In this document: positions 27,732 through 36,406 of the stretch, piece by piece
Layout: every line of letters starts with the position of its first letter
Position numbering within the stretch: the first letter of the stretch is position 1
DNA from: JAKZVK01 sp965261065
GTDB lineage: Bacteria > Acidobacteriota > Terriglobia > Bryobacterales > UBA6623
DNA length: 64,000 nt
Direction: 5' to 3'
Assembly: GCA_965261065.1 (NCBI GenBank)
Contig: OZ253444.1
Location: forward strand, 5,270,001 to 5,334,000
Program-made: the position numbers and the translations under genes
The notes under the pieces: model-generated
What the model saw: the letters and a program-made list of their open reading frames with translations, nothing else
What the model was told of the DNA's origin: nothing
Database searches by the model: none

Positions 27732-27765
27732 AAAAAAGGTCCGTCCGGCGGGGACCGGACGGACC
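27732..27765 (-). terminator. Flagellin gene terminator
   Basis: On the minus strand an 11-bp perfect stem GGTCCGTCCGG/CCGGACGGACC with a 6-nt loop is followed by TTTTTT. It begins 25 bp after the flagellin stop codon. A run of Ts also precedes it on the other side, so it may act in both directions. Confidence 0.88.
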
Positions 27766-27789
27766 GAAAAACTACTCAGAGGATGGAGG

Positions 27790-30201
27790 TTATCCTCGGA
27801 GCAGCGCCAGCACGGCTTGGGGCGCCGTATTGGCTTGTGCGAGAGCAGCCACGCCCGTTTGTTGGGCGATGGAAGCTCGTGTCAGGTTCGCCGCTTCCGC
27901 AGCGAGGTCGGCATCCCGAATACGGCTTTCGGCCGCGGACAGGTTAGTGATCTGCGTAGACGCCAGACCGATTGCGAACTGCAAGGAGTTCTGGCCCTTA
28001 CCAACATTGGCTTGGACGACCGACAGCTTGGACACCGCCGTCGCCAGCAACGTCACTGCTGTTTCGGCGTTCTCCTTTGACGAGATGTCGGCGATGGCGC
28101 CACCAGCAAGCTGGGACGAGGCCTTCAACAACGCATTGGAATCAGTGTTGTCAATTCCATGGTCGTTGGCAAGGTCGCCCACCGCGACGGTAAAGCCGTT
28201 GGTCAACGTGCTGAGAAACCGAATACCGTCGGCCGTTCCGCTGAGACGCTCCTTGACCGCAACGACCTGCTGCAAGGTTGTATTGTTCGAGGCCTGCAAT
28301 TGGTCGTTGATCGAGTCGATCGCTTGATCAAGTGTCTTGGCGTTCGAAAAACTGAGCGTGACACTGATGGTCTGCACGACGCCCGCATCGTCCTTCGCGT
28401 TGATAACGACGTTCTGCTCATCGCTCCCAAAGAGCAGTCCGGTGAATGCAATGGGATCTGCCGAGCTACCGGTTGTAGCCTGAGCACCACCGGCATTCAC
28501 GGTCGATTCGACAAGACCGTTGGCCTCGGCGAGTGTCCCGTTGGTCGCAACCCCGAGGCCCGCGGCGGAGACGTCTACAAAGCTCGTGATCGCATTGGCG
28601 TCATCGTCATCCATCGAGAGCAGGAAGTTGGTTCCAGCGGCCGACTCGAGTTTCAGCACGCCGGCGGCCTCGGAAGCAATGAGACCGGCGCCTGACAACG
28701 TCGTGTTGGCAGCGATTTGAGCGTTGATCTGTTCGACAATGTCGGCGGCGTCGGTGTTGTTGAGGGTGGTCACTGTAACGGAGAAGGTCTCAACCGAACC
28801 GGCGCCATCGACCAACACAGAGAACGTGGCGCTTCCATCGTTGCCAACCGCCAACGCACCACCGTCGGTAATCTCACTGAAGATTGCGTCGGTTCCGCCC
28901 GCACCTCCCAACTCGGCAGTGCCGAAGCCGAGTAGGTTCTCTTGATCACCGGCGACGAAGGCCGTGAACTTCTCACCCCGGTCGTTGGTAAAGGTGACCG
29001 TATCGGCCGTGGTGTCGGTTGCTACGGTGAAGCCGGCTGAGGCGAGAGTCGTATTGGCGGCGAAAGCTGCACCGAACGCAGTGAAAACGTCAGCCTGCGT
29101 ATCGCCGTTCGCTGTCGTGACCGAAACGGTTTGAGGCCCCACGAGTCCGCCGCCTTGAAGGACGACACTGATCGTGTTGATCGCCGTAGAGTCACCCGCG
29201 GCCGTCCCACTGACCACCGTTACGTCTAGAGAAGCCCCGGCCGCGCCGACGCCGAAGTTGCCGAGCAGAGCATTGGATAGCTGATCACCGGCCTGCACCT
29301 GGAATGCCGTGTTGCTGGAGCTGAATGCCAACTGCTGTTTCCCGGTGCTATCGGTGTTGATGACTGCTGTGATGCCGGCATCTTTGAAGGCTTGCCCGGC
29401 TGCCGAGGTGGCGCTGAAGTCGTCGATCGCGGCGTTGACCGCCGCCGCCAGCGTGGTCGTGTCGACCACTCCGGAGAGGTTGACCGAAAGCCGAGCTTTG
29501 TCGTCGTCGGAAAACTCCGCCCCTGCAAAGAAGAACTCAGTGAAGCCAGTTGTGGCAACCGAAGCGGCGTTCGTCGCGTCGCCCACGATGCTGTCGACGC
29601 TCGTCGTCGAGCTCGCACCAATGTCCGTCGTTCCCTCGGTGCCACCGAGCGCTTGAACACCCTTCAGTCCCAGGCGATTTGCGTTCACCGATGAGTTTGA
29701 TAGATCGACTTGAACCGACCCATTCGTGACTGCCGTGACGTTGTTATTTGCACGGCCGCCACCGATAAACACCGAGAGCGCAGCGTTAAACGTACCTCCG
29801 GGATCCAGACCCACAGCCTGCGCTTGACGGTCGATCTCGGCAAGCACGGACTGGAACTCTGTATTCAGGGTGTTGCGGTCACCGGTAAACGTCCCGGATG
29901 CTGACTGCGTGGCCAGCGTTCGGGCACGGTCAATGAGCAACGAAATATTGTTCAGACCACCGTCGATGGTCTGCAAAGTACTCAAGCCGTCCGCACCATT
30001 TCGGACGCCTTGGCGGAGGACGGAGATGTCGGACCGGAATTTGTTTGCGATTGCCAGTCCGGCCGCGTCATCCGCGGATGAATTGATGCGCAAGCCCGAG
30101 GTCAACCTTCGAATGGTTGTCTCCTGTAAGACGTTCGTCTTGTTCAGGTTTTCCTGAGCTATCAGTGATGCTATGTTGGTTGCGATTGAGAAACCAGCCA
30201 T
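27790..30201 (-). CDS. fliC: Flagellin, very long (803 residues)
   Basis: Flagellin forms the flagellar filament. The N-terminal domain (MAGFSIATNIASLIAQENLNKTN...LTSGLRINSSADDAAGLAIANK) and C-terminal domain (LQFAIGLASTQITNLSAAESRIRDADLAAEAANLTRASIAQQTGVAALAQANTAPQAVLALLRG) are canonical D0/D1. Between them lie about 560 residues, far more than the ~275-500 total of typical flagellins. The insert has at least four flagellin-IN-like units, each a helix (such as DAADIVEQINAQIAANTTLSGAGL) followed by a strand hairpin. The start follows an AAGGAAGG ribosome site. It has its own sigma-28-type promoter and terminator, so it is monocistronic. Confidence 0.95.
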   Translation of the reverse strand: MAGFSIATNIASLIAQENLNKTNVLQETTIRRLTSGLRINSSADDAAGLAIANKFRSDISVLRQGVRNGADGLSTLQTIDGGLNNISLLIDRARTLATQSASGTFTGDRNTLNTEFQSVLAEIDRQAQAVGLDPGGTFNAALSVFIGGGRANNNVTAVTNGSVQVDLSNSSVNANRLGLKGVQALGGTEGTTDIGASSTTSVDSIVGDATNAASVATTGFTEFFFAGAEFSDDDKARLSVNLSGVVDTTTLAAAVNAAIDDFSATSAAGQAFKDAGITAVINTDSTGKQQLAFSSSNTAFQVQAGDQLSNALLGNFGVGAAGASLDVTVVSGTAAGDSTAINTISVVLQGGGLVGPQTVSVTTANGDTQADVFTAFGAAFAANTTLASAGFTVATDTTADTVTFTNDRGEKFTAFVAGDQENLLGFGTAELGGAGGTDAIFSEITDGGALAVGNDGSATFSVLVDGAGSVETFSVTVTTLNNTDAADIVEQINAQIAANTTLSGAGLIASEAAGVLKLESAAGTNFLLSMDDDDANAITSFVDVSAAGLGVATNGTLAEANGLVESTVNAGGAQATTGSSADPIAFTGLLFGSDEQNVVINAKDDAGVVQTISVTLSFSNAKTLDQAIDSINDQLQASNNTTLQQVVAVKERLSGTADGIRFLSTLTNGFTVAVGDLANDHGIDNTDSNALLKASSQLAGGAIADISSKENAETAVTLLATAVSKLSVVQANVGKGQNSLQFAIGLASTQITNLSAAESRIRDADLAAEAANLTRASIAQQTGVAALAQANTAPQAVLALLRG

Positions 30202-30290
30202 GATTTCCTTCCTTGGGAATTAGATTTTGTGCCAGAAGTCCATTTCTGGCCGGCACGGCACAGCCGTACCTGTTTCGTTCGTATGGCTGC

Positions 30291-30317
30291 TTATCGGCCC
30301 ACGGGACAAATGTTTGA
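30291..30317 (-). promoter_or_regulatory. Sigma-28 (FliA) promoter of the flagellin gene
   Basis: Minus strand reads TCAAACAT, 11 nt, GCCGATAA. The -10 matches the FliA consensus GCCGATAA exactly, and the -35 TCAAACAT is related to TAAAGTTT at the consensus 11-nt spacing. It lies about 90 bp upstream of the flagellin start codon, so late-class flagellar control is expected. Confidence 0.82.
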
Positions 30318-30517
30318 AAGGGATTTGAAAATAGGCCGGAACTACCGCCGCTGTGGTCGAATCGTTCCGTGTAGCCGGCGAACCGAAAAGGGGCACACTG
30401 CCCCTTGCGCGGTGGATGCTGCAGGACGTACTGGCAGTAGCAGGTCCCCACTCGAAGCCGCTGGGCACGGCATGCCACTACACTTTCGGGCGTAGCACTG
30501 CACCCAAGTCGGTCGAG

Positions 30518-31642
30518 TCAGCGAGTTGATTCTTCGGCGAAGCCAACCGTGACAGGCTTGTCGTAACCGGTCATCTCGAGGTAGCCGACACCGCTGATGT
30601 TCTTATCGGCCTTCCTGCCTTCGTATTGAACCGCGCCCTCCCAGTAGCTCGGGCCGCCGCGTTCAGCGACGACCTCTTGGCCATCGAGTGTAGTGCGACA
30701 TTCGAGCTTCAAGCCGAGCGGGATTACCTCGACCTGCCACGTCATCGGGTATCGGCCGCCGGTCGACGGGCTGCGCCAGGTGCGGTCGCCCGGCGTCATG
30801 CGGACGTCCTTCCAGTCGAGGTGGCGGCTTCGGCCCGCCGGGTCGACGTAGGTACCCGAGGAGTGGGGATCGGCGGAGCCGTCGGCGTGTCGCATGCGGT
30901 AGAGCATCACCTCGGTGTGGTCTTCGAGTTGGATGCTCATCCAGTCCCAGCCCACTTGGCCCGGCCCGAGGCTATCGGTCGCAAACTCGTGGTCCATCCA
31001 CGCCGTACCGGTGACCGCATGGGTTTGCTGTCGTAGCGTGAGGGTTCCCGCCACCGCCAGGCGACTGAACGAAACGTAGTGTGACGCCTTGCCCCTGCCA
31101 TCGGCCTTCCGGCTGACGCCGTTCCGGCCGTGGATGACCGCCGGCTTGGCGGGAGTCAGCGCGAGGTCGAGCGTGAAATCATTGGCGACGGCCCGAAGGC
31201 GCTGGGTCGCGAGAGGCTCGTCGAGGCGGAGCCATCGGACCTCCCAATTGCCGTTCCAGATGCGCCCCTGACCGGCATCCACGCCCGCCAGCCCGGGGCC
31301 GCTGCGATTCAGCCGGTCCTCCTTGAAGAACTGTTGGCCGCTGAGGTCGCTGAGTGTGAGGTGGGCCAGGTAGAGGTCGTCAAGTTCCCAGGCCGAGTTC
31401 CCGGGCAAGTCAGATTCCTCAGATAAGTCCCGGGCGAGCGCCTGGCGAAAGAAAGTCAGCTCGAAACCGAAGCGGCGGCCCTCGGAGGTAGTCAGGTTGC
31501 CGGTGTAGTACCACCACTCCGTCTTGAACGACGGATGGCCGAAGTGATCCCTGGGGAACTCGTATCGGTAGCCCGGCAAGGCCAAGTCCCAGGCCCAGCC
31601 CAGCACTGAAAAAGCAAGCAGTAACAATAGACTACGCGTCAT
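30518..31642 (-). CDS. AttH-like lipocalin-fold protein (carotenoid 1,2-hydratase-like)
   Basis: 374 residues with an N-terminal signal peptide (SLLLLLAFSVLGWAWDLAL). Conserved AttH/CrtC-like blocks follow: FPRDHFGHPSFKTEWWYYTGNL, GRRFGFELTFFRQAL, WMDHEFATDSLGPGQVGWDWMSIQLEDHTEVMLYRMRHADG, and SYWEGAVQYEG. Its ATG overlaps the stop of the permease by 4 bp. This is the layout of AttEFGH-type operons, where AttH is an exported companion of a LolCDE-like ABC transporter. The role may be release or modification of a lipid-linked substrate (inference). Confidence 0.88.
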   Translation of the reverse strand: MTRSLLLLLAFSVLGWAWDLALPGYRYEFPRDHFGHPSFKTEWWYYTGNLTTSEGRRFGFELTFFRQALARDLSEESDLPGNSAWELDDLYLAHLTLSDLSGQQFFKEDRLNRSGPGLAGVDAGQGRIWNGNWEVRWLRLDEPLATQRLRAVANDFTLDLALTPAKPAVIHGRNGVSRKADGRGKASHYVSFSRLAVAGTLTLRQQTHAVTGTAWMDHEFATDSLGPGQVGWDWMSIQLEDHTEVMLYRMRHADGSADPHSSGTYVDPAGRSRHLDWKDVRMTPGDRTWRSPSTGGRYPMTWQVEVIPLGLKLECRTTLDGQEVVAERGGPSYWEGAVQYEGRKADKNISGVGYLEMTGYDKPVTVGFAEESTR

Positions 31643-34176
31643 TCTTCGTGAACAACCTCAATCGGTGATAGCCGCGCCGCAATGCGAGCCGGGTAGAGCC
31701 CGGCGACGATCGCGGCTACATACACCAGCGTGAGGGCGCCCAGCAGCAGGCCCACGGGTACGTGGAACTGGATGGTCCAGCCGAAGGATTGCTTGTTGAC
31801 GACGAAGATCAGAATCAGCGACAGTAGCGCTCCGAGGCCCAGCCCAATCAGGTTCGACAGCAGCCCCAAGAAGCCCGATTCGAACAAAACGACCCGCCAG
31901 ATCTGCCCCGCCGACGCACCAAGAAACCGCAGCACGCCGATCTCCCCACGCCGGTCGATCACCAAAGCCAGCAGCGCCCCCGCCATCCCCATGATCGCCA
32001 CCAGAATGGCGACCGCCTCCAACGCATAAGTGATGGTGAACGTCCGGTCGAAGACACGCAGAGCTTCGGTGCGGAGGGTGCGGTTGGCCGTGATGAGGAT
32101 CTCTCGTCCCGCCGTCGCGCGCTCGATCGCGGCGTGGCCGTGGTCGATGCTGACGGCCGGCTTCAAGTAGACCGCCAGATTGCTGGGAGAGGGGTCTGGT
32201 AGGTATTTCAGCAAGACCGAACGGTCCATGATGACATAGCCATTCTCGTTCGAGTAGTCATAGTAGATGGCGATGACGCGAAACGTCGGCTCGCGATCGC
32301 TCATCGGGAGGTGTAACGAATCGCCGACCCGTAGCGAATGCTTGTCGGCGAATGCCTCGCTCACGATCACGTGGTCTCCCGCGGGCAACTCGGCGAGGAC
32401 TTCCTGCTGCGGCCGGCCCGACAGGAACCGCACGTCCCCGTGGCGCGCGATGACCTCGGCCTGACCGGCCCCGAGCGTTGCGCGCCGCCCTTCGTAACGA
32501 ATGGGGTACGCACGAAAACGATCGACCGCTTCGATCTCGGGTTGGCTCTCGATGCGGTCGGGGATGGCCGCGTCCATGATCGGATACTGTCCGGCGCCGC
32601 GGCGGCCCGGCGGCCGGACGTAGAAATCCGCGCCGAGGCGCTGGTCAAGCCACACCGTCACCGTCTCGCGGTAACTGCCTACCATGATGGCGACGCTGAC
32701 GAGCATGGCCACGGCGCTCGCGAGCGTGGCGACGAGCACCGAGATCCTGGGCAACGCTCCGACCAGCCCGCGCGACGCCAGCACGCCCTCCGCGCCGAGA
32801 GCCCGCCGGACCATCCCGGAGGCGGCCCGCGTGACCGCTACCACCAACGCCGGGGTGGCCATCGCGCTAGCCACGATGAGCAAGAGGGCCGCCAGATAGC
32901 CCAGCAATGGCTTGCCGGCGACCGGCGGCGCCAACGACGCGAGCCACGCACCCGCGGCCGGTAGAGCGGCGTAGGCAAGGCCGCGGCCGACCTCTTGGCG
33001 CGCGTGGTACTCGTGTCGTCCCCGTGCCATGGCCTCGGTGGGAGAGACTAGTGCCGCCTCGCGTGCGGGCATCCAAGCGGCGAGCAGCGATACGCCTACG
33101 CCCGCCGCCAGCGCGGCCACCGCCGTCAAGGGCGTCACGACGATCTCGCCCGGAGTACTGCTGACGTATAGGGCGTTGACGGTCGCGGTCATCAACTCAA
33201 CCGCGCCGTCCGCCATGAGCCTTCCCAGCGCGAGACCCAGCACGCTCCCGACAAACCCCAGCAGTCCCGCTTCGGCCAGAAACGCTGCCTGCACGCCCCG
33301 CCGGGTCGCCCCGAGGGCGCGAGCCACGCCGATCTCCGTCCGCCGGCGGACCACCGAAACTGCGATTGTGTTGTAGATCAGGAACGCCCCGACGACCAAT
33401 GAGATATAACTCAACACTCGAAGATTCCACCGGAAAGCACTGAGCATCTTGCGGTTCTCTTGTGACCTCGTGCCATTGGCTTGTAGCGTGACGCCAGCTG
33501 GCAGTGCGCCGCGGAAGACACTCTCTGCCTCCTCTGCCTGCGCGTTGGAGGGAAGGAAGACATCGATGCGGTCGAGCCGACCCTTCCGCCCGAGGGCCTG
33601 CTGGGCGGTGGGAATGTCCATCACGACGATACCGTCGCGGCCCATGGCGGCCAAGCCCTCGGTTTCGAGAAGGCCCTGGACGGTGTAGTCCCGAGTCGTA
33701 TCGTTGACCGTCAGGCGAAGGGTCTCGCCGGGCGCGGAGGCCAAGCGCCTCCCCGCCCACAGGGAATCCGAGCGCGTCAAAGAATCGATATCGAAGCGCT
33801 CACCGGAGAAGCTGCCCTTCAGCGAAACGTCGCCAATCAGGTCGAAACCAAACACCGGCGCGCTGACGCGATCCGGCTCAACCAGGGCGAAGCCCTCCAC
33901 CCGTGGCGAGAAGCGGAATGGATAAGGCAGGGCGGTCAGCTCGCCGAGCAGGTTTTCGTCCAGGCCGCCCACGGCGCTGATCTCGAAGTCAGCCTCACCG
34001 GTGAGTGATTCGAGCGACGACCGGAAGGAGCCCGTCGCCGCCTCGCCCGCCAGGTGAATCGCCACCACGACGGCCACACCGAGGGCGACGGCGAAGGTCG
34101 TAAGCGCGGTTCGCGCGGGCTCGCGGCCCAGCGGCCGGACGATCAGGCGAAAGAACAGAGTCACCGCCTGGTTCAC
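31639..34176 (-). CDS. Fused FtsX-type ABC permease (two permease units in one chain)
   Basis: 845 residues starting at GTG in a GTGA overlap with the ATPase gene. Two MacB/FtsX-like halves are visible: transmembrane segments near the N-terminus (TTFAVALGVAVVVAIHL), a periplasmic domain, then four-helix blocks at about 265-400 (YISLVVGAFLIYNTIAVSVVRRRTEIGVARALGATRRGVQAAF) and at the C-terminus (AVAILVAIMGMAGALLALVIDRRGEIGVLRFLGAS...VAAIVAGLYPARIAARLSPIEVVHEE). The 10-helix pattern of fused FtsX permeases fits, corresponding to AttF+AttG. It probably acts in the inner membrane with the ATPase as a LolCDE-like lipoprotein or lipid mechanotransmitter. Confidence 0.9.
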   Translation of the reverse strand: MNQAVTLFFRLIVRPLGREPARTALTTFAVALGVAVVVAIHLAGEAATGSFRSSLESLTGEADFEISAVGGLDENLLGELTALPYPFRFSPRVEGFALVEPDRVSAPVFGFDLIGDVSLKGSFSGERFDIDSLTRSDSLWAGRRLASAPGETLRLTVNDTTRDYTVQGLLETEGLAAMGRDGIVVMDIPTAQQALGRKGRLDRIDVFLPSNAQAEEAESVFRGALPAGVTLQANGTRSQENRKMLSAFRWNLRVLSYISLVVGAFLIYNTIAVSVVRRRTEIGVARALGATRRGVQAAFLAEAGLLGFVGSVLGLALGRLMADGAVELMTATVNALYVSSTPGEIVVTPLTAVAALAAGVGVSLLAAWMPAREAALVSPTEAMARGRHEYHARQEVGRGLAYAALPAAGAWLASLAPPVAGKPLLGYLAALLLIVASAMATPALVVAVTRAASGMVRRALGAEGVLASRGLVGALPRISVLVATLASAVAMLVSVAIMVGSYRETVTVWLDQRLGADFYVRPPGRRGAGQYPIMDAAIPDRIESQPEIEAVDRFRAYPIRYEGRRATLGAGQAEVIARHGDVRFLSGRPQQEVLAELPAGDHVIVSEAFADKHSLRVGDSLHLPMSDREPTFRVIAIYYDYSNENGYVIMDRSVLLKYLPDPSPSNLAVYLKPAVSIDHGHAAIERATAGREILITANRTLRTEALRVFDRTFTITYALEAVAILVAIMGMAGALLALVIDRRGEIGVLRFLGASAGQIWRVVLFESGFLGLLSNLIGLGLGALLSLILIFVVNKQSFGWTIQFHVPVGLLLGALTLVYVAAIVAGLYPARIAARLSPIEVVHEE

Positions 34177-34865
34177 GGGTGGCGGATCTCCTCGATACGT
34201 CCGTCGCGCAGGCGGACAATGGAGTCGGTGACCTCGGCAGCTTCCAGGCTATGCGTCGCCATGAGGATGGTGGTTTCCAGTTTGGTGGCGACTCGGCGCA
34301 GCAGCTTCATGACGGCGTCCGCGCTGGTCTCGTCAAGGTTCCCGATCGGTTCATCGGCCAGCAAGATCTTCGGGGCGTGGACCAGAGCCCGGGCGACGGC
34401 GACACGCTGCATCTGTCCGCCCGAGAGTTGGTGCGGCAGGCGATCGGCGTAGCCATCCATCTCGACCCAGTCGAGGCGCTCCCGCGCGGCGCTTCGTGGC
34501 TGCGAGACACCCGCCAGCATCAGGGGCAACTCGACATTCTCGACGGCGGTGAGATTCGGGAAGAGTTGGAAGAACTGAAAGACGAAGCCGACCTGTTCGC
34601 GGCGGATGGCGGTCAGTTCGGTATCGCCGAGGCCGGACGTGACGGCGCCGTTGATGTGGATCCGGCCGGAGGTCGGGAAGTCCATGGCCCCGGCGAGGTT
34701 AAGCAGGGTGGTCTTGCCGCAGCCGCTACGGCCGACGATGGAGATGAACTCGCCCGGCGCGGCATCCAGCGACACGCCGTCGAGGGCGTGCACTTCCTCG
34801 CCGTCGGCACGGTAGGTCTTGGTGACGTTCTCCAGGCGGAGAACTGGTGAGGTCGAGGAGCCCAA
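34173..34865 (-). CDS. LolD/MacB-type ABC transporter ATPase
   Basis: 230 residues starting at TTG. Walker A GRSGCGKTT (about residue 46), Q-loop FVFQFFQLFPNLTAVENV typical of LolD/MacB ATPases, signature LSGGQMQRVAVARAL, Walker B KILLADEPIGNLD, and switch histidine ATHS are all present. It is the first gene of the three-gene AttEFGH-like operon with 4-bp overlaps. Confidence 0.93.
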   Translation of the reverse strand: MGSSTSPVLRLENVTKTYRADGEEVHALDGVSLDAAPGEFISIVGRSGCGKTTLLNLAGAMDFPTSGRIHINGAVTSGLGDTELTAIRREQVGFVFQFFQLFPNLTAVENVELPLMLAGVSQPRSAARERLDWVEMDGYADRLPHQLSGGQMQRVAVARALVHAPKILLADEPIGNLDETSADAVMKLLRRVATKLETTILMATHSLEAAEVTDSIVRLRDGRIEEIRHP

Positions 34866-34989
34866 CCTCAGAGTGTATCGAGAGGGGCGGGCCAGTAGGA
34901 AACAAGCCGGGACACAAGCTCACTCGGGGATCCTCGAGCGAGGGTCCCCGAGTCGATCACCCCGAATCGATCACCACCGGGATGCTTAG

Positions 34990-36240
34990 CTACGGCGAGC
35001 AGCCGCTCACACTGTAGGCCGGCCCGTCGTCCGTGGCCGTGGCGTTCTGATTGTGCGGCACTTCGACCTGGAAGGACGCGGCACCGGAGTTGCCGCCCGC
35101 GTCGTTCACCGCGACGTGGATGGTGTACACCCGACCGTTGCCGCCGCCCTGGCGCTCCGAGCGCAGATTCACGCTCCGACAGTCCCCGGCGATCACGATG
35201 TCATCCAGGGTGTTGCCATCACCGCCGCCGCCCACGTCCTCCGGCTCGTCGCTCGACACGGACGTGATGACAACGTCGGCCGCCGACAGGCCCGTATCGC
35301 AAATCGTCGGTGACCGACGTGACGAAATCGTCGATCGAGACGGTGTGATACTTGTGGTTCGGGGGCCAGAGGCTGATGTTCCCAGCCGCGACGCTGATCA
35401 CGGGCGTTGTGGTATCGACGACATTGACCGTGCGCTCCAACTGCGCCGCTGCGTTGCCGGCCGTGTCCGCCACGTTGTAGGTGACGAGATAGCCGCCCGG
35501 CGTCGATGGATCGACCGCGCTGGCGTCGATGACAATCGAGCCGCTCACGTCGCCCTCGCAGGCGTCCAGCGCCGTGGCGCCGAGTTCCGCGTAGGCGTCG
35601 ACGTTGCACTCGAGCGTCTGCGGATTGGCGCCTACCAGTGTCAGGACGGGCGGGGTGGTGTCGACGACCGTGATCTCGACCGTGTCCGGATCGGAGTCAA
35701 CCGTGCCGTCGTTGACGACCAGCGTAATGATGTGCGGTCCGCTCAACGTCAGGGTCACCACCGGGCTCACACCCGTCACAGTGCCGGGAATGACGCCCTC
35801 GGGGAAGGGGCCGGTCCAGGTGTAGGTCAGCGGGTCGGTGTCGGGGTCCGAGGAGCCCAAGCCGTCCAAGGTCACCGTCGCTCGCGCGGGGCCTTGGTCA
35901 GTGCACTCGACGTTTGGCTGGTCGGGCCCGGCATTGGCAATGGGGGGCGAGTTGGGGGGTGCGGAAACGTAGACATAGGCCGCACCGGCAGCGCTGCCCT
36001 TCTCGTCCTCCCCAATGGCTCCCACGATGGCCGTGGCGCCGCTGATCGACACCGAGAAGCCGAATTGGTCGTTAGCCTGGCCGTCGGAGGCGGTGAGCTT
36101 GGTCACCTCGCCCCAGTTGTCCGCGCCGCCTTCGTCGCGCTCGAAGATGTAGGCCGCGCCGGCATTGCTGCCCTTCTCGTCCTCGAATAGCGCCCCCACG
36201 ATACCTGCCGGGCTCTTCTTGCCCCGGGCTGGTGTGGTTG
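34990..36240 (-). pseudogene. Secreted FG-GAP / HYR / Ig-like protein, 5'-truncated and frameshifted
   Basis: The frame read from 36240 contains FG-GAP-like repeats (AGIVGALFEDEKGSNAGAAYIF and ATAIVGAIGEDEKGSAAGAAYVYV). A PKD-like domain (GPARATVTLDGLGSSDPDTDPLTYTWTG) and HYR/Ig-like domains (TTPPVLTLVGANPQTLECNVDAYAELGATALDACEGDVSG, TTTPVISVAAGNISLWPPNHKYHTV) follow. Near 35300 an extra T shifts the frame; the true continuation is CDTGLSAADVVITSVSSDEPEDV and on to SGCSP at 34990. No start codon or signal peptide lies at the 5' end, where palindromic repeat DNA begins, so this is the C-terminal remnant of a larger surface protein. Confidence 0.75.
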
Positions 36241-36406
36241 CTGGAAGTAAGAAAAAGACGTCGGCCCGGAGGCCGACGCTGGGTACTTGACAGCATGCCG
36301 TGCCCCTACATGTAAACATGGGTGCTGTCCGCACAATTCGCGAGAATCAGTAGAATGGGGTTCTCGCCAACACCAGGGCCGCATCGCCGGCCCATCGGAG
36401 GAAGCC

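Noticed and set aside
28159..29694. Several 70-180-codon plus-strand frames inside the flagellin gene
   Set aside because: Antisense shadows of a low-complexity Ala/Thr/Val-rich coding region; none has a recognisable motif.
30219..30232. TGGCAC upstream of the flagellin gene as a sigma-54 promoter
   Set aside because: The -24-like TGGCAC has no -12 TTGC at the required spacing; the sigma-28 site at 30291-30317 fits much better.
35051..36190. 379-codon plus-strand frame
   Set aside because: Antisense to the FG-GAP/HYR gene, whose minus-strand translation has clear domain motifs.
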